A stretch of 64,000 nt of DNA from Egerieimonas sp900552095 (GCA_902469965.1 CABREP010000001.1:1-64000); one strand, 5' to 3'; counted from the stretch's first letter, positions 25,679 to 34,962 are shown. Program-made: numbers and translations. The notes: generated by a model from the letters alone, not told the origin.

Positions 25679-27520
25679 TTAATGTGTTCCGGCTTTTCCG
25701 GTGTTGGTTGCAATGCCGTCGTCTACAACAGGCTGCAGCCAGTTCTCAGCAGGAGTGCTGGGAATGTAGGGCATCAGGATATAGGACGGATGGTCTTTAT
25801 CCCGGTAAATCTTATAATTGATGGTATTCCAGCTGGGGATCGGTCCTAAGTGATCCATCTTTGCCTGCCATGCGCCCTTCTGCGGATAGAAGTTATCCAT
25901 AGCTTTGATCTCCAGCTCGATGGAGGAACCTGCCGGGAAGACCATACCGATGGGGTTGACTTCCACAACAAACTCGCGGATTTCATCGATATTTTCTTCT
26001 ACCTTCTTTGAATAGTCGTGTACCGGGCGGCCGATCAGGCTCTTCTCTTCATCCAGCGCATAGCTGGTCTTTAAAGAACCGATACGGCATACAGGCATTC
26101 TGGTTCCGCCGGGCGTAATCTGCCACAGGCGAACGATCAGGTTGGCGTTGGGGCGGTCGATCTTTGCAAACAGATGCAGCTCAATCGGCCCGGTGAACTC
26201 TGTGGGCTGTCCCAGACGGTCGGTCCGGTAGGTCAGGCTTTCTACCTCGGTTGTGATCTGCGGCGGCCGGTGGGTGAAGCTGTCCGGTTCCAGATTGCCT
26301 TCCACAACCGGTTCCCAGCGCAGCTGTCCGAAAGTATGCAGGTACAGCTTCTTCCAGTCGGTTCTCGCCAGCGGCCATTCGTGTTCGTAGCGGTAACCGC
26401 GTCCCAGAATGTTCAGCTTCATGGGAGGTTCTTCGGTGATACCGGTGTCAATGCCCTTCATCCAGTGGTCGTACCAGCGGAGCATTTCCTCGTTCATGAA
26501 ACGGTAGGGAAGCTCCATGCCGTTGTAGCCTTCCATCACGCCGCAGCGTTTGTAGACGGAGAGTTCCGGGGAGTTCATGGCGTTCATGACCGGAGCGGAC
26601 CAGCGTCCAGTGGGAGCCCAGCCGCATTTGAAGTATACGGGCACTTTGATCTTGTCGTATTTGTATTTCATGGAGCGAGGCTTCCAGAAGTCATCCTCCT
26701 GGGGATGAAGCAGGTAGTCCAGATAGAAAGTGTGGTATTTGGGCGGCCATACATGGAACATCTTGTCAAAGTAGGTATTATTTCCGATGTCCGGATCGCT
26801 GGCGATCTCTTTGATCCGTGCCCGCATCTCTTTCTCGGACATCATCTTGCTGGTCCAGGTGACCGGATTGTTGGCGGGGCACAGCTCCCAGTACATGTTC
26901 ATGTAGGTGTCGGCTACGCCGCCGTAGTAACCGTGCTGATAATAGTCGTCGGTGTAGGACAGGGGCATGATACATACCAGATGGGGAGGCTGCAGAGCGG
27001 CGGCCAGAGCCTGGATGATCCCGAAATAGGAATAACCCAGAAGAGCAACTTTTTCGGTAGACCACTGGCACTGGGTGCCTGCCCACTCGATGGTGTCGTA
27101 GACATCTTCCTGCTCCTGGGGATTGTAGATGCCAAGGAACTCGCCTTCGCTCTCGCCGATTCCTCTGGGATCGGGGATGATAAAGGTGTAGCCTCTTTCT
27201 ACAAAGAAATCAATGTCGCCGGCTTCCAGAGAGTGGTCAAAGTAGTTGGATTCTCCCGGAAGGGCGCCGTGACGCATCATCTGCATATGTTTTCCGTAAG
27301 CGGACCAGGCAATCAGAGAGGGAGCTTTGTCGATCTCTGCAGGGTGATAAACATCCGCATAGATTTTGCATCCGTCCCGGAGAATGATTTCCACATCCTC
27401 TTCTTTTTTAACTGTGTAAACAGGTTTGGAGAGCTGATCCAGATTTTTGGTGTAACGGCGATCCCAATAAACAGGAACTTTATCAAGACCAGTTACTTCA
27501 CAAAATTCAGTTGTCTTCAT
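25679..27520 (-). CDS. CocE/NonD-type alpha/beta hydrolase 1 (altered triad motifs)
   Basis: 613 aa; no signal peptide. The fold matches CocE/S15 enzymes: an N-terminal alpha/beta domain with DVYHP and IIPDPRGIGESEG, nucleophile S164 in LGYSYFG, a helical cap, WYDHWMKG and a C-terminal jelly-roll (PIELHLFAKIDRPNANLIVRLWQI). Where family members usually show GGWYD (acid) and GPWTH (base), it has CGWAPTGRWSAP (299-310) and MEGYNG (329-334), so the Asp and His are not in their usual places. Ribosome site AAAGGAGGTACACTT. Its promoter has a TGTCT-N6-TGACA site at the -41.5 position. It is a close paralogue of the gene at 35036. Substrate unknown; ester or amide hydrolysis expected. Confidence 0.85.
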   Translation of the reverse strand: MKTTEFCEVTGLDKVPVYWDRRYTKNLDQLSKPVYTVKKEEDVEIILRDGCKIYADVYHPAEIDKAPSLIAWSAYGKHMQMMRHGALPGESNYFDHSLEAGDIDFFVERGYTFIIPDPRGIGESEGEFLGIYNPQEQEDVYDTIEWAGTQCQWSTEKVALLGYSYFGIIQALAAALQPPHLVCIMPLSYTDDYYQHGYYGGVADTYMNMYWELCPANNPVTWTSKMMSEKEMRARIKEIASDPDIGNNTYFDKMFHVWPPKYHTFYLDYLLHPQEDDFWKPRSMKYKYDKIKVPVYFKCGWAPTGRWSAPVMNAMNSPELSVYKRCGVMEGYNGMELPYRFMNEEMLRWYDHWMKGIDTGITEEPPMKLNILGRGYRYEHEWPLARTDWKKLYLHTFGQLRWEPVVEGNLEPDSFTHRPPQITTEVESLTYRTDRLGQPTEFTGPIELHLFAKIDRPNANLIVRLWQITPGGTRMPVCRIGSLKTSYALDEEKSLIGRPVHDYSKKVEENIDEIREFVVEVNPIGMVFPAGSSIELEIKAMDNFYPQKGAWQAKMDHLGPIPSWNTINYKIYRDKDHPSYILMPYIPSTPAENWLQPVVDDGIATNTGKAGTH

Positions 27521-27562
27521 AAGTGTACCTCCTTTGCGTTCTTTGCGTCAACTTATGTGATA

Positions 27563-27605
27563 AGTATACAAAAAAAAGATATGGCTGTCTGTCTGATGTG
27601 TGACA
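27563..27605 (-). promoter_or_regulatory. Crp-type site and -10 box of the CocE-like 1 gene
   Basis: TGTCT-GATGTG-TGACA at 27590-27605 in plus-strand reading (centre 27597.5; 9/10 to TGTCA-N6-TGACA). The minus-strand -10 TATACT occupies 27563-27568, so the site centre lies 29.5 bp upstream of it, the class II activator position. No usable -35 box. Confidence 0.65.
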
Positions 27606-27642
27606 TATGCTCATATCTTTTTTTGTGTTTGAATTTTGAAAG

Positions 27643-28362
27643 TTATCCTTCTATTTCACTGTTCAGAATAATATCGAGAAGTGCATCCAGATCAAGGATA
27701 CAGAGACGCCCCCGTTCAGTGGAAATAATGCCCTGGCGGCGCCATTCTCCCAGAATTTTTGCAGCTGTCTGACGGGCCATGCCGGAAGAGGCAGCCAGAG
27801 CGGACTGGGTTACCCGGATATTCATACACTTTTGCCGGTTGTTGGTGGTCAGATTCACCAGGGTAAACGCCAGACGGCCGGAAGCGTCCAGATACATGGA
27901 ATTTACCATGTTTTGAGCGCTGTTGTTAAGACGCTCGATCAGCTCCAGGATAATGACCCGGCACACACTGGTGTTGCTCCAGATGGTGTCCAGGAACTGA
28001 GCGCGGCTGATCGCTACCAGACAGGTATCTTCCAGGGCGATTGCGGTGTTGGGGTAAGTCTTGCTGGAGAGAATACCCATTTCTCCAAAATATTCTCCGG
28101 CGCTGCGGATTTTAACCAGTACATCTACGCTGGCGCCGTAGTAGACCGATTCTACTACGTAGCCGGATTTGATCAGGTAGAGGTAGCTGGAGGAATCATC
28201 TTTCTGATAAATAATACTGCCTTTTTTCTTAAGGCTCAGTTTGGCGCCTGAAGCAAGACGCTCCAGTTCTTCCGGTGGAAGTTTGCCGAACAGAGCTGTG
28301 GATTTGAGAAACTGGGTAATCTGGACCAGGTCAGAAGGCGTGGTTTTTCGGGCTGTGATCAT
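27643..28362 (-). CDS. Crp/Fnr family transcriptional regulator
   Basis: 239 aa. An N-terminal cyclic-nucleotide-binding-type barrel (about 20-130; GSIIYQKDDSSSYLYLIKSG, GEYFGEMGILS), a dimerisation helix (about 135-165) and a C-terminal winged helix-turn-helix (VTQSALAASSGMARQTAAKILGEW). There is no FNR-type N-terminal cysteine set, so it is not an obvious Fe-S sensor. The recognition helix has R-Q----K where E. coli CRP has R180, E181 and R185, consistent with a half-site different from TGTGA. Ribosome site AGAAAGGAGACAG. It sits between two divergent target promoters; I propose it activates the TGTCA-N6-TGACA promoters nearby. The ligand is unknown. Confidence 0.9.
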   Translation of the reverse strand: MITARKTTPSDLVQITQFLKSTALFGKLPPEELERLASGAKLSLKKKGSIIYQKDDSSSYLYLIKSGYVVESVYYGASVDVLVKIRSAGEYFGEMGILSSKTYPNTAIALEDTCLVAISRAQFLDTIWSNTSVCRVIILELIERLNNSAQNMVNSMYLDASGRLAFTLVNLTTNNRQKCMNIRVTQSALAASSGMARQTAAKILGEWRRQGIISTERGRLCILDLDALLDIILNSEIEG

Positions 28363-28413
28363 AATCTGTCTCCTTTCTGATGTAAATCATGTCCAAAGTT
28401 CCATATCTATTTA

Positions 28414-28442
28414 AATATAGCAGGGAAATGGTAAAAGTACAA
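28414..28442 (-). promoter_or_regulatory. Promoter of the Crp/Fnr regulator gene
   Basis: On the minus strand TTGTAC (28437-28442), 17 bp, TATATT (28414-28419). No TGTCA-type site was found here, so autoregulation is not apparent. Confidence 0.65.
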
Positions 28443-28576
28443 CTGAAAAAAGAAAAAAGCAGGAAAATATATTGTACAAAATATATAGTATAAAATGGTA
28501 TAATCCGGTAAGCGAAATCATAAATGACAAAGAAGAAAAGAAAATGAAAGAAAAAATATAAAAAATGCACAGAAAT

Positions 28577-28619
28577 TGTCACCTGGCTGACACTGTATGA
28601 GGAGGAAATCGGATATAGT
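28577..28619 (+). promoter_or_regulatory. Crp-type site and -10 box of the APC permease gene
   Basis: TGTCA-CCTGGC-TGACA (28577-28592, centre 28584.5) has perfect palindromic half-sites. -10 TATAGT is at 28614-28619, 29.5 bp from the centre, which predicts a centre at about -41.5. No good -35 box. Confidence 0.7.
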
Positions 28620-28655
28620 GGGGATAACAAATATCGAACGAGAGAGGTGTTGCGA

Positions 28656-30065
28656 ATGAAAAAACAAAAAATGGGTCTTATGTCATGTATCCTTATGGGA
28701 ATCGGCAGTATTATCGGGGCGAGCGTTTTTGCCTCCACTCCGATCGCGATCAAGATCGTGGGAGGACACGGAATTGTAATCGGATTTATCCTGGCGGCGC
28801 TGGTTGTATTTGTCCGCAGTATTCCGGAAATGCTTCTCGGTTCCTCCCTGCCGGCGACAGGCGGTTCCTACATGTATCTGACCCGTCTGGTCCACCCGAT
28901 CGCGGGAGCGATGGACGCGTTCAACGAGCTGATGGTAGGCGTTATGAAGATTGCCACCATGTCGCTGACCTTTTCCACGTATTTTAAGTACATCCTTCCC
29001 GAATGTCCGGAACAGGTATCGGCGGTTATCGCGATCGTTGTATTTACCATTATTTCCTGTTTCGGTCTGAAGACTTCCGCTATGGTACAGAATGTCTGTG
29101 TGGCAATCCTGGTGGTAGCTCTGGGCTGCTTCATTTTCCTGGGCTGGGGAAATACGGCGATCAGCCTGGGCGCAGTGCTCTCTGACACGGTGCAGCTCTC
29201 CGCACTGTGGGCAGCCATGGGAATCCTGCATGGTTCTCTGATTGGAGCCAACGTGCTGGTGTACTCCGCAGAGGAGATTGAGGATCCGGGCAAATCCATC
29301 CCCATCGCTTACCTGGTATCCACTCTTTTTACGGCTATCGTGTACGCTCTGATCGGTTACGTTACCGTAGGCGTGGCAGAGCAGGATGGGTTCCAGGCGA
29401 TCTTTGCCATCAATGATCTGGCTCAGGTGGCTGACAAGTATATGGGACCGGCAATGTTTATCTTCTTTATCGCGGGCGGTGCGCTTCTGGCAGTTGTCAC
29501 CAGCATCAACTCTGCGATGATGATGTTTGCCCGCATTAACTTTGCAGCAGCCAGAGATGGCCTGTTCCCCAGCGCAGTCAGCAAGCTGAACAAGCACGGT
29601 GCGCCGGTAGTGTCCCTGTGGTTTAACTCCATTCTGGCCATTATCTGTATCGTGGCCAACTTTAATCTGGAAGACGTGGTAAAGATTACTTCTATCCCGG
29701 GACTGTTCCTGACTCCGGTTACTTTCCTGGCGGTTTATACCATTAAGAACAAATATCCCAATGCCTATGCAAACCGGACGATCAAGACGCCGCACTGGCT
29801 GAACTGTCTGATGACCACGGTTGCCATCGTACTCTGTCTGGTTCTGGGCTGGTATGTGTTCGGAACGATGGAGATGCGCCACTATATCCTGATGGCGGTG
29901 TACTATGCGGTTGCCCTGTTCTATACTATTTTCCGGTATTATCACCTGAAACAGAAAGGGGAGAGCCTGTTTGGAAATATGAGTCAGATCTATCAGCCCT
30001 GGGAGAAGCTGGAGGAAGAGTCTATCAAGGCGCTGGGAGATAAGGCGATCGTGAAAAAGAAATAA
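28656..30065 (+). CDS. APC superfamily amino acid permease
   Basis: 469 aa from the ATG at 28656 after AGAGAGGTG. About 12 membrane segments; the first is broken by GSIIGASVF, the APC substrate-binding signature, and PATGGSYMYLTRLVHP plus YSAEEIEDPGKSIPIAY are typical of the APC/AGT families. It imports or exchanges amino acids or amines; specificity cannot be read. Divergent from the Crp/Fnr regulator and preceded by the best TGTCA-N6-TGACA site, so it is the strongest candidate target. Monocistronic with a strong terminator. Confidence 0.92.
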   Translation: MKKQKMGLMSCILMGIGSIIGASVFASTPIAIKIVGGHGIVIGFILAALVVFVRSIPEMLLGSSLPATGGSYMYLTRLVHPIAGAMDAFNELMVGVMKIATMSLTFSTYFKYILPECPEQVSAVIAIVVFTIISCFGLKTSAMVQNVCVAILVVALGCFIFLGWGNTAISLGAVLSDTVQLSALWAAMGILHGSLIGANVLVYSAEEIEDPGKSIPIAYLVSTLFTAIVYALIGYVTVGVAEQDGFQAIFAINDLAQVADKYMGPAMFIFFIAGGALLAVVTSINSAMMMFARINFAAARDGLFPSAVSKLNKHGAPVVSLWFNSILAIICIVANFNLEDVVKITSIPGLFLTPVTFLAVYTIKNKYPNAYANRTIKTPHWLNCLMTTVAIVLCLVLGWYVFGTMEMRHYILMAVYYAVALFYTIFRYYHLKQKGESLFGNMSQIYQPWEKLEEESIKALGDKAIVKKK

Positions 30066-30092
30066 AAACAGATAAGAGAGAAGAACGTGACT

Positions 30093-30126
30093 GGAACCGG
30101 CGCAGAAGATGTGCCGGTTCCTTTTT
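30093..30126 (+). terminator. Terminator of the APC permease gene
   Basis: GGAACCGGC (30093-30101) pairs with GCCGGTTCC (30113-30121), then T5. Confidence 0.93.
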
Positions 30127-30153
30127 GGATTCCATTTTTTGAGAACAGGAAGA

Positions 30154-30182
30154 TTGCAGTTTCCGGCGGAAAGGGATATAAT
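30154..30182 (+). promoter_or_regulatory. Promoter of the BspA-like gene
   Basis: TTGCAG (30154-30159), 17 bp, TATAAT (30177-30182). Confidence 0.75.
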
Positions 30183-30211
30183 TGTCAGAAGAGGAAAGGA
30201 GAAGTGTGCGT

Positions 30212-31237
30212 ATGAGATTAAAAACTATGCAAAAAACAGTAATTACCCTGTGTCTGGCCGCGCTTGCCGGACTGGCGGCTCCCGCGCCGGTTCACGGGGA
30301 AGAGCCTATCCAGATCACCGATCCTGATTTTCAGGTGGACGGGGAGGGAAGGCTGACTGCTTATACCGGATCGGAGACGCATGTGGTGATCCCGGATGGG
30401 GTGAAGATCCTGGGGGGAGATCCCAACAAGAGTATTTTTGAGGATGCGCAGGAGCCGGTGCAGAGTGTGGTGATCCCGGATAGCGTGACGGAGATCAGCG
30501 AGGGAGCATTTGTAGACTGCAGGGATCTGCAGGAGGTGACGATGGGAAATGGAGTGACCCGGATCGGCGCTTTCGCATTTTTCGGCTGCTCGAATCTGAA
30601 GACGATTTCCCTGCCGGAGGGACTAGAGGAGATCGCCCCGAAGGCTTTTTGCTTCTGCCAGAGCCTGGAGACGCTGGAACTGCCTTCCAGCCTGCGGACG
30701 ATAGAGTTTGAGGCCTTTGGAAACTGTTCTCTTCTGAGAAATATCAGGATTCCCGATGGGGTCAGGACGATTCCCCAGGACACCTTTTTTCAGTGTTACA
30801 GCCTGGAGGAACTGTATATTCCCTCCAGCGTGACCAGGATTGGGACGGGAAGCACGATGAGGCCCGAGAGCGATGAGGATTCGGCCGGTCTGGAGGACAG
30901 CAAAAATCTGACCATCTACGGTGCGGCGGGCAGTGCGGCGCAGGAGTATGCAGAGGAGAATCAGATTCCTTTTGTGGAGGATGCAAGTCTGCAGAGCACC
31001 CTCGCCCCGGAGCCGGAGGAAGAAGAACCGGAGAAGGAGACAAAGCCCGGGAAGGAAGAGGAGCAGAAGGAGGGAAAAGAGGAGGACGTGGAGGTGGAAG
31101 AAGGAAATCAGGAAAAAGAAGAGGAACCTTCTGTCAGCCGGACGATGATCCTGGGACTGACTGTGGGAGCGGCTGTTCTCATGGTTATTCTGATCGCGGT
31201 GATGATTCGGATCGCAGGGAACAGCCGCAGAAGATAA
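30212..31237 (+). CDS. BspA-type leucine-rich repeat surface protein
   Basis: 341 aa from the ATG at 30212 after GAGGAAAGGAGAAG. Signal peptide (about 1-30, ending PVHGEE), then about five LRR_5/BspA repeats of some 23 residues (VVIPDSVTEISEGAFVDC, ISLPEGLEEIAPKAFCFC, LELPSSLRTIEFEAFGNC and so on, residues about 55-225), a highly acidic Glu/Lys/Pro stalk (about 265-310) and a C-terminal membrane helix with an RRR tail. It is probably displayed on the cell surface; BspA-type proteins elsewhere bind host or bacterial proteins. There is no enzymatic domain. Own promoter; convergent with the LysR gene. Confidence 0.88.
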   Translation: MRLKTMQKTVITLCLAALAGLAAPAPVHGEEPIQITDPDFQVDGEGRLTAYTGSETHVVIPDGVKILGGDPNKSIFEDAQEPVQSVVIPDSVTEISEGAFVDCRDLQEVTMGNGVTRIGAFAFFGCSNLKTISLPEGLEEIAPKAFCFCQSLETLELPSSLRTIEFEAFGNCSLLRNIRIPDGVRTIPQDTFFQCYSLEELYIPSSVTRIGTGSTMRPESDEDSAGLEDSKNLTIYGAAGSAAQEYAEENQIPFVEDASLQSTLAPEPEEEEPEKETKPGKEEEQKEGKEEDVEVEEGNQEKEEEPSVSRTMILGLTVGAAVLMVILIAVMIRIAGNSRRR

Positions 31238-31254
31238 AAGAAAATACAAAGATG

Positions 31255-31327
31255 AAAACAGGTACGCAGATCACAGCGTGAGCTTGAGGAATTCTTCCAT
31301 GGCTCTTGTGATGTACCTGTTTTTTTT
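31255..31327 (+). terminator. Possible terminator overlapping the end of the lysR coding region
   Basis: AAAACAGGTAC (31255-31265) is complementary to GTACCTGTTTT (31313-31323), followed by more T. The loop is about 47 nt and has a further short GATCACA/TGTGAT pairing. The right arm lies inside the minus-strand LysR gene. Confidence 0.5.
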
Positions 31328-32203
31328 GTGGTAAAAATAGATTTCCCGGCGGGCTTCCTGTAGGGGAAGCTTATAGTAGCACATCTCCACATTCCGTGGG
31401 AGGGTTCGGATCAGGGTATCGCTGACGAAGGAGCAGCCCATGCCGAAGCAGGACAGATTGAAGGCAGTGATCTGCTGATCCAGTTTCAGCACCACCCGGG
31501 GCTGGAAATTCCAGAGCTGGCAGATCCGTTCGGCTCTCTGGCGGGTATCATTTCCGGAACGGAGGAATAAAAAGGGTTCCCGGGAAAAAAGAGAAAGAGG
31601 AACGCAGGGAACGGAATCCTCAAGAAAGCGGGAAGACAGGATGTCCTCCCGGGTCAGCAGGTAGGATTTTGCCGCTGTGTTGGAGGCGAAACAGGGCGGA
31701 ACGGCCAGCAGGAGATGTTCGCTCTGATAGCGGTGGCATTGATAGACGTTTGGATCCAGCTGGGAATTGTCGATCACCAGATCCAGGATGCCGGCGAAAA
31801 GGCGTTTTTTCAGCTGGGCGGAGTCGGCTTCCTCCAGGCGGATGTTTACAGCGGGAAAGCGCTGAGTGAAACGGGTCAGAAGGGGGGGAAGGACAAAAGA
31901 GGTATACAGGTTGCTGCCTCCGATGGCGATGTGCCCGGTCTTCAGTTCATTAAAATCGTTGAGGTAATTTTCAAATCCGGATTCAATGTCCATGATTTTT
32001 TCCATGGAGCGGATGTATTCTTTTCCGCACTCGGTGAGCTGGATCGGCGTGGTGCTCCGGTCGAAGAGCGGCGTGCCGATCCGGTTTTCAATCTTCTTGA
32101 TGGTGGCGCTCAAAGAAGGCTGAGAGATGTAGAGATTCTGGGCAGCCCTGGAAAAACTGCGGGTTTTATAGACTTCGTATACGTATTCCATTCCCTGAAA
32201 CAT
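31271..32203 (-). CDS. LysR family transcriptional regulator
   Basis: 310 aa; ribosome site ATAGGAGGCCTCT. The N-terminal winged helix-turn-helix (residues 5-65; SFSRAAQNLYISQPSLSATIKKIENRIG) is classic LysR, followed by an effector-binding domain (about 90-300) with HIAIGGSNLYTSFVLPPLLTRF. Divergent from the aminotransferase-gdhA operon, so by the usual LysR arrangement it controls that operon in response to an amino or keto acid. A 12-bp palindrome in the gap is a candidate site. Confidence 0.92.
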   Translation of the reverse strand: MFQGMEYVYEVYKTRSFSRAAQNLYISQPSLSATIKKIENRIGTPLFDRSTTPIQLTECGKEYIRSMEKIMDIESGFENYLNDFNELKTGHIAIGGSNLYTSFVLPPLLTRFTQRFPAVNIRLEEADSAQLKKRLFAGILDLVIDNSQLDPNVYQCHRYQSEHLLLAVPPCFASNTAAKSYLLTREDILSSRFLEDSVPCVPLSLFSREPFLFLRSGNDTRQRAERICQLWNFQPRVVLKLDQQITAFNLSCFGMGCSFVSDTLIRTLPRNVEMCYYKLPLQEARREIYFYHKKNRYITRAMEEFLKLTL

Positions 32204-32218
32204 AGAGGCCTCCTATAA

Positions 32219-32280
32219 ATAAATATTTATGATAAGTATACTGATATATATTTGAATTTATTATATCCTGACAATATAAT
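32219..32280 (+). promoter_or_regulatory. Promoter of the aminotransferase operon and candidate LysR site
   Basis: TTGAAT (32252-32257), 17 bp, TATAAT (32275-32280). ATAAATATTTAT (32219-32230) is a perfect 12-bp palindrome between this promoter and the lysR start, in the usual place for a LysR site. Assignment is inference. Confidence 0.6.
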
Positions 32281-32344
32281 AGTGGCAAGAAGAAAATAAA
32301 AGAAAGTTTTGGTGAACATTCACAAAACAAGGAGGAGGTGCGTT

Positions 32345-33631
32345 TTGAAAGAGATCACTGCGTATACCAGAGAAGAGTTAAAAGAGCTGGAGAAAAAGCT
32401 GGCCGAGGAGTATGCAGTCTGGAAGGAAAAGGGGCTGTCTTTGAATATGGCCCGGGGCAAACCGGCGGCTGCCCAGCTGGATCTGAGCAGCGAAATGCTG
32501 ACCGGGGGACTGGATTCCTGGAAGACGGAGGATGGCCTGGATGCGAGAAATTACGGCGTTTTGGACGGTATCCCCGAGTGCAGACGGCTGTTTGGCGATC
32601 TTCTGGGGATTCCGGCGGATCAGATCATCATCGGCGGAAACTCCAGCCTGAACATGATGTACGATATGATGGCGCGGCTGTGCCTGTTTGGAACGCAGGG
32701 GGAGAAGCCGTGGAAGTTCTGGGAGTATGAGGGGAAAACGGTGAGATTTCTCTGTCCCTCCCCCGGATATGACCGTCATTTTGCGATCTGCGAGGCGCTG
32801 GGCATTGAGATGATCCCGGTGAGGCTGACGGAGGACGGCCCGGATATGGATGAGGTAGAAGGGCTGGCGGCTTCTGATGAGAGAATCAAGGGAATCTGGT
32901 GCGTTCCTCTGCATTCCAATCCCCAGGGTGTCTGCTACAGCAATCGAGTAGTAGAACGTCTGGCATTAATGAAAACGGCGGCGCCTGATTTCAGAATTTT
33001 CTGGGATAATGCTTACGGGGTACATCATATTTATGAAGATGTTCCTCTGAAGGATATTCTGGAGGACTGCCGGGAAGCGGGAAATGAAAACAGAGTATAT
33101 TACTTTTTCTCTACATCCAAGATTACCTTCCCAGGAGCGGGCGTGGCTCTTGTGGCTTCCGGATTGGGAAACATCGCGGAGATAAAAAGGGAGATGAGTG
33201 CGCAGACCATTGGTCATGACAAGCTGAATCAGCTCCGCCATGTGCAGTATTTTAAAAATGCTGAGGGAGTGCGGGAACATATGCGGGCGCTGGCAGGAGA
33301 ACTTCGTCCGAAATTTGATATTGTTCTGGAAAAACTGGAGGAACATCTGGATGGAACCGGGCTTATGACATGGAGCAGGCCGAAGGGAGGCTATTTTGTT
33401 TCTGTGGATACGCTTCCCGGATGTGCCGGCGAAACGGTTCGGCTGGCTCGGGAAGCCGGCGTTACTCTGACCGGGGCAGGAGCGACCTATCCCTATGGAA
33501 AAGATCCGAAGGACAGCAATATTCGTATTGCACCGTCTTTCCCCGTTCCTGAAGAACTGGAGCAGGCGATGGATCTGTTTTGCCTGTGCGTGAAGCTGGC
33601 AGGTGTACGAAAACTCTTGAATGAAAAATAA
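32345..33631 (+). CDS. PLP-dependent aminotransferase (PF12897 aspartate-aminotransferase type)
   Basis: 428 aa using a TTG start at 32345, 6 bases after GGAGGAGG; an upstream in-frame TTG has no such site. Features of this MocR-like aminotransferase family: MARGKPAAAQLDLSSEML, DARNYGVLDGIPECRRLF, CPSPGYDRHF, the Asn-Pro PLP contact in HSNPQGVCYSN, DNAYGVH and the probable Schiff-base lysine in FFSTSKITFPGAG. By family it transfers the amino group of aspartate or a related amino acid to 2-oxoglutarate. gdhA follows after 20 bp, so glutamate produced here can be deaminated to recycle 2-oxoglutarate. Confidence 0.9.
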   Translation: MKEITAYTREELKELEKKLAEEYAVWKEKGLSLNMARGKPAAAQLDLSSEMLTGGLDSWKTEDGLDARNYGVLDGIPECRRLFGDLLGIPADQIIIGGNSSLNMMYDMMARLCLFGTQGEKPWKFWEYEGKTVRFLCPSPGYDRHFAICEALGIEMIPVRLTEDGPDMDEVEGLAASDERIKGIWCVPLHSNPQGVCYSNRVVERLALMKTAAPDFRIFWDNAYGVHHIYEDVPLKDILEDCREAGNENRVYYFFSTSKITFPGAGVALVASGLGNIAEIKREMSAQTIGHDKLNQLRHVQYFKNAEGVREHMRALAGELRPKFDIVLEKLEEHLDGTGLMTWSRPKGGYFVSVDTLPGCAGETVRLAREAGVTLTGAGATYPYGKDPKDSNIRIAPSFPVPEELEQAMDLFCLCVKLAGVRKLLNEK

Positions 33632-33651
33632 AAAGAAAAGAGGAAAAAATC

Positions 33652-34914
33652 ATGGCAGAAAAGTATAATCCGTATGACAATGTGCTTAAAGTTGTAAAGC
33701 AGGCAGCGGAAATCCTGGGTTATGAGGAGAGCGACTATGAGGCGATCAAATACCCGGAGCGGGAGTTGAAGGTTTCCGTTCCCGTGCAGATGGACGATGG
33801 TACGGTAAAGGTATTTGAGGGATACCGGATTCAACATTCAACCTCCAGAGGACCGGCTAAGGGCGGAATCCGTTTCCATCCCAATGTAAATAACGATGAA
33901 GTAAAGGCGCTGGCAGCATGGATGACCTTTAAGTGTGCGGTTGTAGGAATTCCCTATGGTGGTGGTAAGGGAGGCGTAATCTGTGATCCTTCCCAACTTT
34001 CCGAGCGGGAAATGCGGGCGATTACCCGTCGTTTTACCGCCAGTATAGCTCCTCTGATTGGACCGGATCAGGATATTCCGGCTCCCGATGTGGGAACTAA
34101 CGCACAGGTTATGGGCTGGATGATGGATACTTACAGTATGCTTAAAGGCCACTGTGTACCCGGCGTTGTAACGGGCAAACCCATTGAACTGGGCGGTGCT
34201 CTGGGCAGAAGTGAGGCTACCGGACGTGGTGTTATGCTTACGACGAAAAATATTCTTGCAAAAATGGGAATTCCGATGGAAGGAACAGATGTGGTGATTC
34301 AGGGAATGGGTAATGTAGGAAGTATCAGCGCCAAACTGCTTCACCGGGAAGGTATGAAGGTTGTGGCAGTCAGCGATGTATCCGGCGGTATTTATAATCC
34401 GGACGGATTGAATATTCCTGCAATTCTGGAGTATCTGTCAAAAGACAGAAAGAATCTGCTCAGCGGCTATGAGGAGCCGGGTATGAAGCGGATTGACAAT
34501 GCGGAGATTCTGACCATGAAGACAACTGTTCTGGTTCCGGCAGCGCTGGAGAATCAGATTAATGCGGATAATGCAGAGAAAATTCAGGCCAAGCTGATCG
34601 TAGAAGCAGCCAACGGTCCGACTACGGCAGAGGCAGATGAAATCCTGGAGCGTCGTGGAATTACGGTTGTTCCGGATATTTTGACCAATGCCGGCGGCGT
34701 TGTAGTATCCTATTTTGAGTGGGTACAGAATATTCAGTCGGTCAGCTGGACAGAAGAACATGTAAATGAAGAGTTGAAAAAGATTATGGATAAAGCATTC
34801 TATGCCGTATGGGATATTACCCAGGAAAAACAGGTTACGATGCGGACTGGCGCTTATCTGATCGCAGTAAAGAGAGTTGTTGAGGCTAAAAAAGCAAGAG
34901 GGATCTGGCCGTAA
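33652..34914 (+). CDS. gdhA: Glutamate dehydrogenase (Glu/Leu/Phe/Val family)
   Basis: 420 aa, typical of NAD-type hexameric GDH. The catalytic region GIPYGGGKGGVICDP with its lysines, substrate-binding KGGIRFHP, the LGRSEATGRGV segment and the Rossmann VVIQGMGNVGS are intact. It interconverts glutamate with 2-oxoglutarate plus ammonia. Ribosome site AGAGGAAAAAATC. Second gene of the LysR-flanked operon. The GDH/leucine-dehydrogenase distinction rests on length and overall pattern, so a different branched-chain specificity is possible but less likely. Confidence 0.92.
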   Translation: MAEKYNPYDNVLKVVKQAAEILGYEESDYEAIKYPERELKVSVPVQMDDGTVKVFEGYRIQHSTSRGPAKGGIRFHPNVNNDEVKALAAWMTFKCAVVGIPYGGGKGGVICDPSQLSEREMRAITRRFTASIAPLIGPDQDIPAPDVGTNAQVMGWMMDTYSMLKGHCVPGVVTGKPIELGGALGRSEATGRGVMLTTKNILAKMGIPMEGTDVVIQGMGNVGSISAKLLHREGMKVVAVSDVSGGIYNPDGLNIPAILEYLSKDRKNLLSGYEEPGMKRIDNAEILTMKTTVLVPAALENQINADNAEKIQAKLIVEAANGPTTAEADEILERRGITVVPDILTNAGGVVVSYFEWVQNIQSVSWTEEHVNEELKKIMDKAFYAVWDITQEKQVTMRTGAYLIAVKRVVEAKKARGIWP

Positions 34915-34962
34915 ATAAGAATTTTGTTTTTCTTGTGCCGTCTCATTAAAAAAATGCAAAAT

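Noticed and set aside
26174..27772. 532-codon plus-strand frame antisense to CocE-like 1
   Set aside because: Mirror of a strongly conserved gene, runs through its promoter, and shows no domain; long antisense frames are expected at this composition.
28683..29945. 420-codon minus-strand frame antisense to the APC permease
   Set aside because: His/Asp/Arg-rich antisense shadow of a hydrophobic protein.
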